A DNA stretch of 64,000 nt from Loripinus fragilis (lineage: Eukaryota; Mollusca; Bivalvia; Lucinida; Lucinidae). A program made the translations under genes and the position numbers. Positions 32,763 through 42,720 of this stretch are shown here, piece by piece. A model generated the notes under the pieces. The model searched no databases, was not told the origin of the DNA, and worked only from the letters and a program-made list of their open reading frames with translations. The stretch spans positions 8,494,751-8,558,750 of the forward strand of contig OZ026514.1 in the NCBI GenBank assembly GCA_964019695.1, given 5' to 3'. Position 1 is the stretch's first letter. Every line of letters starts with the position of its first letter.

Positions 32763-33075
32763 ATCCTTGGTTGTCATGGACGGATCCAGAGGTGGGACAG
32801 GGGGTCCGGACCCCCCCCCCCCTCGAAAAATCACAACAATTTAGGGTTTCTAAGCAATACTGGTCCAGATCTCCTGAAAAATCACAAAGCTTCCAAGCCA
32901 GCATTCAATGTTGGGCCATTATCAGCCCGCCAGCGAAACGCCATTTAAATGGCGTTTCGCTGGCGGGCCAATGATGTCCCGCCTAAAGTGGTATTTTGAT
33001 CCTCCCTCCCCTCATCAACTAAAAAAAAGTCAAAGTTGGACCTCCTCTGACATAACTTTCTGGGTCCGCGCATGG
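32763..33075. repeat. GGATCC..GGTCCGG-type repeat with C-run
   Basis: It begins near ggacggatccagaggtggga, includes a 14-base C run after gggtccgga, and ends near ctgggtccgcgcatgg. A comparable ggcggattcagagggggttc lies at 34425. This looks like an eroded MITE end pair. The 44-bp perfect palindrome is in its centre. Confidence 0.5.
32925..32968. repeat. 44-bp perfect palindrome
   Basis: Two 22-bp arms with no spacer around TTTAAA. The arm begins gcccgccagcgaaacgcc. Pairing extends imperfectly outward for about 10 more bases. It could extrude as a cruciform. Confidence 0.92.
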
Positions 33076-33850
33076 TTGTACTTCAAAGAGTTGTATTTTC
33101 GAAAAGATATACATAAGCGTCTTTTCAATAGACTCCTTTCACATTGTTAGTGCGCATGCGCCAAACTGTCTCGTTCCGCGTTATCTCCGCTAGATAACAT
33201 TCGAAGGGGCAACTTTTATACGGAGGCCTATACACTACACAACGGAATATGGAAAAAGATGAAAAGAAAAATAAATTTGCAAATAAAGATTAGACTAATA
33301 ATAAGATAAAATGATAAATATAACAAATAACTAATTAATTCCAATATTCTTAATATAAAACTGAATATTTGATATCAGAATAATTGATTTCTAAGCATCC
33401 AAGACGAATGTGTATGTATTCGAGCGGGTGTATGTATTTCGTAATGAATCATCATTTTATTTATATTGCTTAAAAAGATATAATAATCTGTCAAAGTTGT
33501 GCCCGTGTGATTAGAAAATTATTATGCGCATATGGAATTAGTGCACAAATCTTATGAACTAGTTCAAGTAATGTTTTAGAATGCGCCCACAAGTCAAAGC
33601 TCACTGGTGCATTTTCAATATTTCTACACTTTCTTTAGCAAAAATATGCATACGTTTAAAATAAAATTACTTACATTTTATCATATCAATAATTTCCCTC
33701 CATACTATGCGTATGCGAGCAGTGAAGTTCATGTTTATCCAAGGTGTATGGTTGCCTTTCGTACACTTGACGTTTAAACATTGTCTTTCTGGGGCTAAAC
33801 CGCGGGCCCAGTAACATGTCCGTGGCTAAAATTAGTGATAAGATACATTT

Positions 33851-34083
33851 TGGCCATCCCACGAGAAAATTTGTCTTCAGGGTTTTTTTACTGAGAAAGA
33901 CTCAAACTATTCTGCTCAGCTATAGAGACTAGCTAGAAAAAATAAATTTTGCTTGAAGCAAGTGTAGAAATACTTTTCATTAAGCGGCTAGCAAAGTCGC
34001 TGATCAGACTACGTGGTTACGAAGACCGGCCTGTGCCTTTGTTGTTTACATGCACCAAAGTCGGGTTTTCTCGTGCATGCCAT
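33851..34083 (+). mobile_element. MITE family G copy
   Basis: Left end tggccatcccacgagaaaat, then tctgctcagctatagagact, gctgatcagactacgtgg, then gcctgtgcctttgttgtt, and right end tcgggttttctcgtg. Same order as the full copy at 56487-56728, moderately eroded. Confidence 0.7.
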
Positions 34084-34482
34084 GCATCCGGTTCTTCAAT
34101 GTGTGATTTTTTGTAATGCCCGGGACATGAAAGCAATAAAATCTAGCACACGTCGGTCGGTCAGCACGCGTTCAAAGTCTGAATGATTTATGAGGCGATA
34201 AGTTGCCTTCTTTAAAGTTGATCGTGAGATCTGATTCCTAATCTGCATCCAAAATTTGTGTGTGCGAACAGCGAATGCTCTCGCGAGCCTGCGCATAAGT
34301 GGACGTTGTGTATTATACCACAAACGAAAAATAATGTAATAAAGGGTCTATGAATGGAGATACTTACTCTGTTTAATGAGACCGCTTTTATCGCATAGCC
34401 TATGCTTAGTCATTGTGCAGAGGCGGATTCAGAGGGGGTTCGCTCGAACCACCTCCCCCCTCCCGTTTTTGAATATCCTATA

Positions 34483-34527
34483 AAAATGAAATAACTTGGT
34501 CTCAGTGAGACCAAATTATTTCATTTT
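34483..34527. repeat. Near-perfect palindrome
   Basis: aaaatgaaataacttggtct pairs with the inverse at 34506-34527 with one mismatch, around ctcagtgag. It is followed by related atgagatat words. It is probably a small MITE core. Confidence 0.75.
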
Positions 34528-35060
34528 CATGAGATATTTAAGAAAAATGAGATATAATCAGCATCCCCCACACGCACCTTTATACATAAAAATATGGTGC
34601 TTTGGTAATGTAACTAATAAGCAATCTGCCCCTTCATTTGCAAAAACGACTTTATCGATTTTTCAATTGAAGAGCGATTGCTAAGGGAGGTAACAATGTG
34701 AAAGGAGTCTATTAGTACACCCGTTACTTATCTAGATTTTTGCTGCACAACTTTCCTTGATGAGTTCCCTTGTCGATAGGCATAACGTGAGATCTTTGGC
34801 TTTGAACATCGTAATGGAGCCAGGGCCTACTGCCAAACTACGATGGCTTAACCCGTCTCTGTTCATGCTTTTTAGAGTCGAATGAACGTTGGGGGAACCG
34901 AAAAGTCTTGGGCTGAATTGGAACAGGCAGAACGTGTATATCCGTAACGGAATAAATTGTAACAACACATGCCCACGATGCTCGTAACGTTTAAAGCTGT
35001 TTAGAAGCCTTGAAAAAATGTCAATTTGAGGGAAATGAAACTGGCGCATAGAAATTATCC

Positions 35061-35301
35061 GGGCCTCAATGCGAGAAGACCTGTCTTTGGGGTTTACGAC
35101 CATGCAAGACTCAAACCGACCTGCTCAGTTACAGCGAGTACATGTATCTGGAAGCTGAAATTTTGCGTGTAGCAAGTTTATCTATTATACTTTCAAGAGG
35201 GCGAACAACAAAGGCACTGATCAGACTGCGCGGATGTGTAGGCTGGTTTGCGCCTTTAATCTTCGAATGCAACTACGTCAGGTTTTCTCTCGACACGGCC
35301 C
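35061..35301 (+). mobile_element. MITE family G, full-length copy
   Basis: Ends gggcctcaatgcgagaagac and ..caggttttctctcgacacggccc are inverse to each other. The core has gcactgatcagactgcgcgg. It lies near the right edge of the 3.1-kb insert. Non-coding, although it contributes to chance minus-strand frames. Confidence 0.8.
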
Positions 35302-35545
35302 ATAAGTATGATAACTGTCATTATAATAATTGCAGTGTTTTTCAATGTTTTCACACCTTGGCTAGGTCGGTTTATTGATGACACGCGCAACGAGCGTTAT
35401 CGATGATTGCATCAATAAATTGAAAATGAGAGGTAAGCGCAAAGAAAAATGAGCCAAAACGAGAAAAAAGGGATACGGCGGATAGCATACTCGTCCAAAA
35501 AAGTGGTCCGGCGCTCGCCGTCCTGCCGGACCGGCGACGACGGCC

Positions 35546-35916
35546 TTGACCAAACAATCCAGACAAGCTAGCATCATGGGAGAAGAAATGGGGTATGTCC
35601 TTTCACCCAGACAAGTGTAGCACCATCAGAGTATAAAGATCCAGAAATCCTGTCATCAGGGAATACTCTTTTAGGGACACATTCTTACATCAGAGGATTC
35701 AACGCAATATCTTGGTGTAGAGATGCAAACAAACATGGCTTTGAATAAGCATATGGACCAGACCGTAAAGAAGGGAAACAGTATGGTAGGCTTTCTGTGA
35801 CGAAACTTGAAGGTCAGCAATTAATCAACAAAAACAGCTGCTTATCTTTCTCTCCTCCGTCCCATCCTGGTCAGTGGAATACTGTTGCACAATCTGGAGC
35901 CCCTACACCCAAGACT
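35546..35916 (+). pseudogene. LINE-C copy 2, RT thumb fragment
   Basis: Frames read WGMSFHPDKCSTIRV (35588), then STQYLGVEMQTNMALNKHMD (35698), then LRPILVSGILLHNLEP and TQD at 35911. It is continuous with 32404 upstream and with 42273 downstream once the two insertions are subtracted. Downstream the junction is in frame (TQD to YINKLEMVQ). Confidence 0.85.
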
Positions 35917-36024
35917 CACACTGGTCAATGTAAATGCACCGGTGGTTGCTACAATGAGCTGGTGGTGGCATTTTTACGCACTGGTGATGGCTTAAAAGGT
36001 AAAAAAATCTATACCTGTTGACTT

Positions 36025-37164
36025 AGACTGGCATCAGTCCAGTAAATATATGTAATTACATTGATAATTATATTTAACTATGAAAAAAAAATCATCTTCT
36101 AAAAATTCTATCCTCTCTGATAGTCAAATTTACTGGACTGGAGAGTTAGCTTGAGCTGTTATCTAATGCAATAAATTGGTTTGATGATTTAACAGTAAAC
36201 TCTGCTGAAAGTGTCTCAGCATCAGCATCTAATGACCTGTGAATAATTAGATTTATTACCTTGTGGTCAGTTTGAACTGTGTGTATTTAGTTTGCTGACA
36301 AACAGAGAAATTTTACAAACTGATATGATTTTGAAGGATTCTTCTTTTCTGTTTAAGCTGAAACTCATTTAGTTACAGACCCAGAGTTACTAGTGTAATT
36401 TGCTTAACTGAATTTTAACCCTTTGTCTACTAATGGATTAGTTTGTCTGGTTTGATACAATAAACTGGGGATAGTCCATTGTACAGTTTTAGGTTATAAT
36501 TTAAAATATTTAGTATAAAATTTCTTTTTGAATATTTTTTGAACAACTTATTGTATTTATCTGTTTGATTTTATTTTTGAAAGAACTTTTTTTAAAAAAG
36601 GGATGTTTTGAGAAAATCAACAGACGCCAAAAAAGCATGAAAATTACCGAGACACATAGGTCCCGATAAGGATCGTTTGTGCACCTAAAATTGCATTTAT
36701 TTCCTAAACCATCAATTTAAACATGTGTCTTGGGTGCTCAAAAGAACCGTCTCATTGAGATGGTTCTTTTGAGTACCCACAACATATGTTATGGTTGAGA
36801 AATAAGACAAATAATTTTCAAATAGGCACTGTAATCTGGAGGCCTGCAGACAGGTACTGAAGAAAGATACAGAGGCTTGAAGATTTGCGTGGTCATAAAT
36901 TTCTGCAGGTGGTATTCAATAACACATGTTGTTCCAAAGTACACTGACCGCTTGAAAAAGGTCAGGGTAATAAAAGTGATAAATACCTTGTCAGTATAGA
37001 CCTGTGAGCTGGTTGATGAATACTCTAACTCACCAGTCTCTGATGTCCAAGCCGAGAACTTCTTCCAAGTAAAGTTTATAAATTGCTATCTTAGTTTATA
37101 AATTGCTATCTTAGAGAGATTATCAGTTTACTAAAAATTGACATCAGAGACTGGGGCCAGTCTA
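36025..37164. mobile_element. 1.14-kb insert with AGACTGG ends, 10-bp flanking repeat
   Basis: ctgttgactt flanks it at 36015-36024 and 37165-37174. The ends agactggcatcagtcc and (inverted) agactggccccagtct are similar and each is itself partly palindromic. It contains hairpin family B copy 1. It interrupts the left arm of the 6.35-kb element, since ..aggtatag/ctgttgacttta.. is continuous in the right arm (42172-42190). Confidence 0.75.
36660..36840 (+). mobile_element. Hairpin MITE family B, copy 1
   Basis: The core at 36734-36776 is gtgctcaaaagaaccgtctc paired with the inverse ending gagtac. It is flanked by ttaaacatgtg on one side and acatatgttatggttgag on the other. Five more copies lie at 45100, 48670, 49679, 50420 and 54725. 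Confidence 0.8.
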
Positions 37165-37205
37165 CTGTTGACTTTATGATTTATTTATAAGCTTACATTT
37201 ATTTC

Positions 37206-38010
37206 ATTTGTGATGACACCTGGCCCACAGACCAACGGTAACATTGCAGTTTATGGCTCTGCCAAGCAATTGGTGATTTAATTCATGGTTTGGACTGCAA
37301 ATCCAACACAGTTCTGGAGTTTTGCCATGACAGGTGCTTTTTTCTAGTATAACTGCCTAAATTGAGGGAAATCTGCATGTCTAAGCGCAGCTGTTGTCAT
37401 ATTCCCATGAAATAACATCCAAAAAACGATTTCCACTTTGTATTTTTTTTTCTTGGTAAACTAGCAAATGTTTTATTGAGGAATTATATTACAACGCACT
37501 GGGAGCATTTTTTGACGCATTGGTACAACGCACTGATGGTTGCCTAGATGTGCCATGGTTGCTGGTACAGCCTCACCACAGCATTCACTGTTCTTATAAA
37601 CGGCACACAAACGGCGTTTTGAGTCAGCACATGGTATTTCGATACAGTGACGAAGACTCAGGTGAGCCTGTACAGACTCACCAGAGCCTTCTCTGCATAG
37701 AAAAAATAGAGAGTAGTAATCGTTTTTGGATGTTATTTAATGTGACTATGATAGCATAGCTGCAGCTGTGCATAGACATGCAAATTTCCCTCAAGTGAGG
37801 CAGTCACAATAGAAAAAAGCACCTGTCACTGTCAAACTCCACAACTGTGTTGGATTTGTCGGTCAAACCATGATGTAAATCGCCAATTGCGTGGCAGAGC
37901 CATAAACTGCAATGTTACTGACAGTTTCTGCCCCCAGGTGTCACCAAAAGTAAAATAAATGCAAGCTTAAAAAGAAATCATACAGTCTATAGGCATAGAT
38001 GTTGTGGTTT
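37206..38010. repeat. Left-arm repeat module of the 6.35-kb element
   Basis: 37206-37700 is the inverse of 41640-42130 (aacattgcagtttatggctc, then acgcactgatggttgc, then agcattc-ctgttc..). 37735-38010 is a third copy in the same orientation as 41935-42190. Frames open here (79 codons at 37520) run through the repeat on several copies but are not conserved between them. Confidence 0.75.
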
Positions 38011-38156
38011 TTGTACACTGATGAAGGCTCAAGTGTGACTGCAAATGTGCAGACTCACCAGAGACGCTCCAGAACTAGCCCTGTTCGCACTTTGAGAGTG
38101 TTTCTGCCTATTTTTCAGATTGGCCCAAAATCTTTTAATTTAATGAGATTGTTTGT

Positions 38157-38391
38157 CCGTTGTGATACATTGCAATAGTTAAGAAGTCTCCATGCGAGCT
38201 TAACATTTTTGTGCTTCAACAACAGCAGTATCTAGGGCGATGATTTGGTACCAGTAAAATGCATTTTACTGGTACCGTTGTGATACATTGTAATAGTTAA
38301 GAAGCCTCCATGCGAGCTTAACATTTTTTGTGCTGTAACAACAGCAGAATCTAGGGCGATGATTTGGTTCCAGTAAAATGCATTTTAGCAC
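38157..38391 (+). repeat. Tandem duplication, two units of about 117 bp
   Basis: Both units start ccgttgtgatacattg, contain cctccatgcgagcttaacat and cagcag.atctagggcgatg, and end cagtaaaatgcatttta. A partial unit lies at 26049-26125. Confidence 0.8.
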
Positions 38392-38810
38392 CCCAGTGGC
38401 TTAGGCTGCTGCCTATTCTATGGCGGTGGTTCTGTTGTTGTTGGTTACTCCCATTATAGGATTCTGTAATTGTTCTATATTTTGTTACTTTATGTCCATT
38501 CCAAGGTTGGCAAAATGCCGGCAAATAAGCATATTTGCCATGCCAGTGGCATTTACCGTAAAATACCGGGAAATACTGGCAAATAATGGGAAATACTGGC
38601 AAATAAGATTTACAAACTTCCACATTTAGATTGGTAAATTCAATATTAGAGGTTTTTTGACTTAATATTTCATTTCTACTAGTTTATCAAGCTATCAGCT
38701 AAATTATCTTAGTTTAAGGTACAAGTCTAATTCTTTAAACATTTAAATTCAATAAAGTGAATTTTAGAAGAAGAAAAAAAAACATTTCATACACGCCAAA
38801 GTACTCATCG

Positions 38811-38860
38811 GTGTGGAACTTGATTGTATCGATTCCTGATCTTTGCACCCTTACTTTCTT
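38811..38860 (+). repeat. Solo 3' tail of DR1
   Basis: acttgattgtatcgattcct, then gatctttgcacccttac. Identical in order to the ends at 10432 and 15294, but no DR1 body precedes it. Confidence 0.75.
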
Positions 38861-38867
38861 TGTGCAT

Positions 38868-38965
38868 AGCCACAGATAAGGTTGGGTGAGTGACCCTTAT
38901 CTGTACTATAAATCAATTAAAGACACTCCTGATTGTAGTCACCTGGACTTTAATTGTGTCGCAGG
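38868..38965 (+). repeat. Two-hairpin repeat, copy 1
   Basis: cagataaggttgggtgag..cccttatctg forms one stem. caattaaag ... ctttaattg, about 27 bases apart, forms a second. A second copy is at 40368-40462, with one stem weakened. Confidence 0.75.
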
Positions 38966-39039
38966 GTATGGATTCGTTTAGCCAGGGATCTCAACGACAG
39001 ATGTTGTTATAAATTTATTTTACAGTTGTAAATAAAAAG

Positions 39040-39215
39040 GGTGTCCTAAAATACAAAACAAACAATAAAACAGTACAGACAACTCAGACAGACAAATGAA
39101 CAGACACGGACAACGGAATACATTGCACCCGTATGCAATACATATTTACAACACAGACAGACAGACAGACAATCGGACACGGACAACGGATATACTTGCA
39201 ACTGACTGCAAGTAC
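39040..39215 (+). repeat. (CAGA)n with duplicated hairpin-bearing unit
   Basis: Two units contain (cagacaga)n, acacggacaacgga and then a small stem (ttgcacccgtatgcaa; cttgcaactgactgcaag). Non-coding. Confidence 0.65.
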
Positions 39216-39249
39216 GATAATTCGTTTGGTACCTGAGCAGTGAGCATGT

Positions 39250-40365
39250 CATGTCTATTTTTAGACATGGGTATTTTGCAGTGATAAAATTATATACAAA
39301 GAGATTAAAATATTAAAACCACACCTTTTGCATTTAACTTACATTTTATGCGTTAGCTCAATTTACTAATTCCTCCATTTGCAATGTCCATAAAGATCCA
39401 AACGATAGTCATGCCTATTTCATAAAGACAGAACACTAGTCGAAGGCAATGTAATTTGCGTAAATACTACATACAGAAATATTGTGAACTACGTCACAGG
39501 AAATGTACAGAATGTAGTTCCTGGAGAAAACCTCCCTTTGGTGTTTTCATCAGAAACGACAATCTGTGATCTGTATGATAAAAAGAATATAAATTCACAT
39601 ACCTGCTAATAATAATGTTTCCATATCATTTCCATGAAGGAATAATATATAACTAATATAAATTTATGTTCTACAGCCTGTAGATCGATGGAGTCGATCT
39701 AACTGCAAAAATGAGAATGCCTTTTCCAAATGTCGCGCGCATATGTATTTGTGAGGTTAGGCGCATGCGCTAAGTAAGTTAAAAGAGGTGTGTTCGTTAG
39801 CAACCAATCACCCATCATCTTACATCCTTATGTCTAACTAAAACGGCTACTGATTGGACGATAAAATAGAACAGCTCAGTTTCAAGGTACTCCATAAGAA
39901 AACAATGCAAGACAGGTTAAACCAGTTTTTCCCACGCTTGGTATGATTTAAGTAAATATCAACACTACTCACGGTGGCACTGAAGGAGAAAAGGTAATTT
40001 TTGCGTTAAGCAAAATAATCACAAAGTTCACCTCTGTGACAATTGTCTTAGGTTCAAGGCATATATTACTGTCCATTAGAGATCATTTAATGATTAACTG
40101 ATTAGGGACAGTTTCAAAATCTCACAAAATTAAAGGGGCCTCAAGTGGGGAATTACCTGTATATAACACAATTGCTTTCACTAAGATAAAGATCAATATT
40201 ATATCATAAATTACCTAATTCCTTCATGGGACCACTTTATTGCCCCTGTAGGGAGGTCATAATCACCTCATTATGACTGTCCTTTTGATCTGCCCAGTAT
40301 GACCCCTGGAGGGAGTCATAATGAGTGGTACCACTAATATTGCTCAAATTTCTATGTCTTTAAAA
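39250..40365. other. Interior of 2.67-kb element, nothing recognised
   Basis: AT-rich. There is a local inverted pair of gtcataat / attatgac around 40255-40325. No frame of note. Confidence 0.4.
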
Positions 40366-40367
40366 TG

Positions 40368-40462
40368 TGAAGTTAAGGTTGGGTATTTGGATGAGTGACC
40401 CTTATCTGTACTATAACTCAATTAAAGACATCCCTGTTTGTGGTCACCTGGACTTTAATTGT
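40368..40462 (+). repeat. Two-hairpin repeat, copy 2
   Basis: Shares gagtgacccttatctgtact, then caattaaagacatccctg and cacctggactttaattgt with copy 1 at 38868. Confidence 0.75.
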
Positions 40463-41339
40463 CTGAAAATATGAAGTCAATCATGACATCCTGCCCCTGG
40501 CTATACAGTATCCACTTGAATAAAGTTTGCAAGAGATGTGTTGTTTTAACAATTTATGACAGGCACAGGCGTCAAACTATTGCCAGATACACAGGTAAAT
40601 TTTCTCCCCATCTAAAGGTCAAACTAGAATTTACCCTTGTCCTGCTGTACACAGAATAAACCATTGTCCTGTTGAATATGTTTTTTGAAAACACTGATCA
40701 GCTGGTTTCTTTCAGAAGCCACAGAATCCACACTGTTTTCTACACTAATTGAAAATACAGATTTAAGCTAAACAGGATCAAATTTGGGAATGTGTTACTG
40801 TGAAGTACATAAAATATTTAGCATGATAAGGGCTGAAGATACTATTTATTGTTAAAAATTATTTCAAAATTTCAGTGTAAGATTCATTTTTGGCTGTTTT
40901 AACATGTTTAAATGCATTCAAAGGTTTTACGCTGATACTGTAGCCTTATATTCAATATTTAAATTTTCACTCATTTAGTTAAATTATACTATTTTAGTTA
41001 ACTTCCTAAGATATCTGCTGCATTTTACAGCTAAAAATCATATTTGCCAGTATTTCACGGCAAAAAAGTTATATTTGCCATTATTTGCCACTTGAGCCTT
41101 ATTTGCCATGCCGGGAAATACCGGTAAATTCCACTGGTAAATATCGGGGGTGGAATTTTCCGCCCAACCTTGGTCCATTCTTGTTTTGCGATCATCATGA
41201 TGGGGAAAAGAGAGAGCTGGATGCTTTGCTTAGTTTGGTGTCTCATGCTTGTTTTGTGGCTATTCCTCTCAGAGCCATGGGTTTGTCTGCAGTTTGTGAT
41301 TGTGATATTTCGCAATCATACTCACTTACCATTTTTGGG

Positions 41340-41800
41340 TGTCATTCATGCGAACAGCGATGCCTTTCTGCACATTTGCTTGGTCTAGTCTGAGCCTTCG
41401 TCCCAGTTAAAAATTCTTTTGTGGTGGCTCAAATGGCGTTGAATGCCAGTTTGTGTGAGCAGCGAAGACTCTGGCGAGTCTGCACATTTGCACAGGCTTA
41501 CGTTAGCCATCGTCACTGTACAAAATCTCTTGTGCTGCCTAAAATGGAGATTTGTGTGCTAATCACGCCAGCAGCGAATACTTTGGTGAGTCTGCATATT
41601 TGCGCAGGCAAAGTCACTAGACAATGCGATAAGTATCAAGATCTCTTGTACTGGCAGCGTAGGCTCTTGGGAGTTTGCACGATTGCACAGGCTCGCCTGC
41701 ACCTTCGTCACAGTATCGAAATATCATGTGCTGGCTGAAATGGCGATTTTTGTAGCATTTATGTGAACAGCGAATGCTGTGGTGAGTCTGCACTAGCAAC
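41340..41800 (+). repeat. Five tandem subterminal units of about 87-112 bp
   Basis: Starts near 41355, 41459, 41571, 41658 and 41767. Each has (a/g)gcagcgaa..ct..ggtgagtctgca followed by catttgcacaggct-like DNA. They lie in the right arm of the 6.35-kb element, between the 2.67-kb insert and the inverted module. Single units occur inverted at 37560-37700 and 38030-38060, and also outside at 34235-34300. They resemble the subterminal repeats bound by transposases in some TIR families (inference). Confidence 0.7.
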
Positions 41801-42190
41801 CACATCACTTCTGTGCAACCATCAGTGCGTTGTATCAATGCGTCAAAAAATGCTCCCAGTGCGTTGTAATAAAATTCCTCAATAAAACATATGCTAGTTT
41901 TCCAAGAAAAAAAATACAAAGTGGTAATAGTTTTTTGGATGTTATTTCATTGGAATATGACAACAGCTGCGCTTAGAGATGCAGATTTCCCTCAACCTGT
42001 CATGGCAAAACTCCAGAACTGTGTTGGATTTGCAGTCCAAACCATGAATTAAATCACCAATTGCTTGGCAGAGCCTGCCATAAACTGCAATGTTACCGTT
42101 GGTCTGTGCGCCAGATGTCATCACAAAGAAAATAAATGCAAGCTTATAAATAAATCATAAAGTCAACAGGTATAGATTTGTTTACCTTTT
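41640..42190. repeat. Right-arm repeat module of the 6.35-kb element
   Basis: Inverse of 37206-37700, and in its outer half same-sense with 37735-38010. A 100-codon minus frame (41617-41919) crosses the module. The equivalent left-arm frame is broken and different, so I do not call a gene. Confidence 0.75.
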
Positions 42191-42272
42191 AAGCCATCAC
42201 CAGTGCGTAAAAAGGCCACCACCAGCTCATTGTAGCAACCACCAGTGCGTTTACATTGACCAGTGTGAGACT

Positions 42273-42720
42273 ATATCAACAAGCTTGAAATGGTGCAGCG
42301 TAGCGCGGCTAGGTCTGCTACAAACCGATACCACAATACCAGCAGCGTGACTGACCTCCCTGTTGGAACATTTAGAATGGGAATCACTGGAATCGAGACG
42401 TGTCAAGTGTTAGCTCACTATGTTCAAGATAATCAACGGCCTAGTAGACATCCCACTGGATCAGTATCTAACGGACGCCTCAACAAGAACCGGGTCACAT
42501 CACTCCCACAAATTCAGACATGCCCCAGCTTCTTGTTCTTGTGACTACTTTAAGAACAGCTTCTTCCCAAGTACTATTGTTCTTGGTATCTTTCAAACGG
42601 GAGCTCAGCACCATGTCATTCTAATCTGTTTAGGGCCCGTCGAGTGCAAGTATCTCCTAGTGACTTTTTGTGCTGTGCGGGCGGGGACGTTGTGTGCCCT
42701 AGTACCTGCAAGCTAGCTAG
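42273..42720 (+). pseudogene. LINE-C copy 2, ORF end and 3' region
   Basis: Resumes in frame with YINKLEMVQRSAARSATNRY HNTSSVTDL (42273). Frame-shifted, it continues as MFKIINGLVDIPLDQYLTD (42420), RFRHAPASCSCDYFKNSFFP-type sequence, and FKRELSTMSF near 42600, the usual C-terminus of CR1/L2-like ORF2. 42620-42720 resembles the 3' UTR. Confidence 0.85.

Larger units (their letters stand above)
33128..34712. mobile_element. TIR element, 23-bp perfect inverted ends
   Basis: atagactcctttcacattgt-ta at 33128-33149 is the exact inverse of 34691-34712, and one further base pairs outward. A TA dinucleotide at each edge would fit a Tc1/mariner-type duplication, but that is a weak inference. A MITE-G copy sits inside. 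No transposase is seen. Confidence 0.65.
32405..35545. mobile_element. 3.1-kb insert in LINE-C copy 2 with GC-rich inverted ends
   Basis: The left end GGGCCGTCGCCG and the inverted right end (..GGCGACGACGGCC) pair over about 12 bp. In addition, aaaagtggtccggcg is present in direct orientation near each end (32424-32438, 35499-35513). The LINE stops before it and resumes after it, so it is an insertion or a nest of insertions. A precise target duplication is not clear (ttaccaaca against ttgaccaaa). It contains the palindrome, TIR element and two MITE-G copies listed below. No transposase is recognised. Confidence 0.65.
38501..41173. mobile_element. 2.67-kb TIR element with TCCATT duplication
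   Basis: CCAAGGTTGG at the left and its inverse at 41164-41173. tccatt flanks at 38495-38500 and 41174-41179. The subterminal DNA on both sides carries many tggcaaata/atactggcaaata words in inverted arrangement (38510-38612, 41040-41135). The interior holds a DR1 tail and two copies of a 100-bp two-hairpin repeat. No transposase frame. Confidence 0.82.
35917..42267. mobile_element. 6.35-kb TIR element with AGACT target duplication, itself nested
   Basis: The left end CACACTGGTCAATGTAAATG pairs with the inverted right end (one mismatch in 20), and pairing continues for about 95 bp to 36015 / 42172. AGACT flanks it at 35912-35916 and 42268-42272, and the LINE reads in frame across one copy. 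Inside are a 1.14-kb insert (36025-37164) and a 2.67-kb insert (38501-41173). Subtracting both leaves about 2.5 kb of inverted and tandem arms without a transposase. CAC...GTG ends with a 5-bp duplication are what Transib/RAG-like elements have. With no transposase, this is only suggestive. Confidence 0.88.

Noticed and set aside
34732..35103. 123-codon minus-strand gene
   Set aside because: Its N-terminal part is simply the end of a MITE-G copy, and the rest shows no domain or conservation.
41617..41919. 100-codon minus frame inside the 6.35-kb element as a transposase remnant
   Set aside because: It runs through an inverted repeat module whose other copies do not keep the frame. No catalytic motif.
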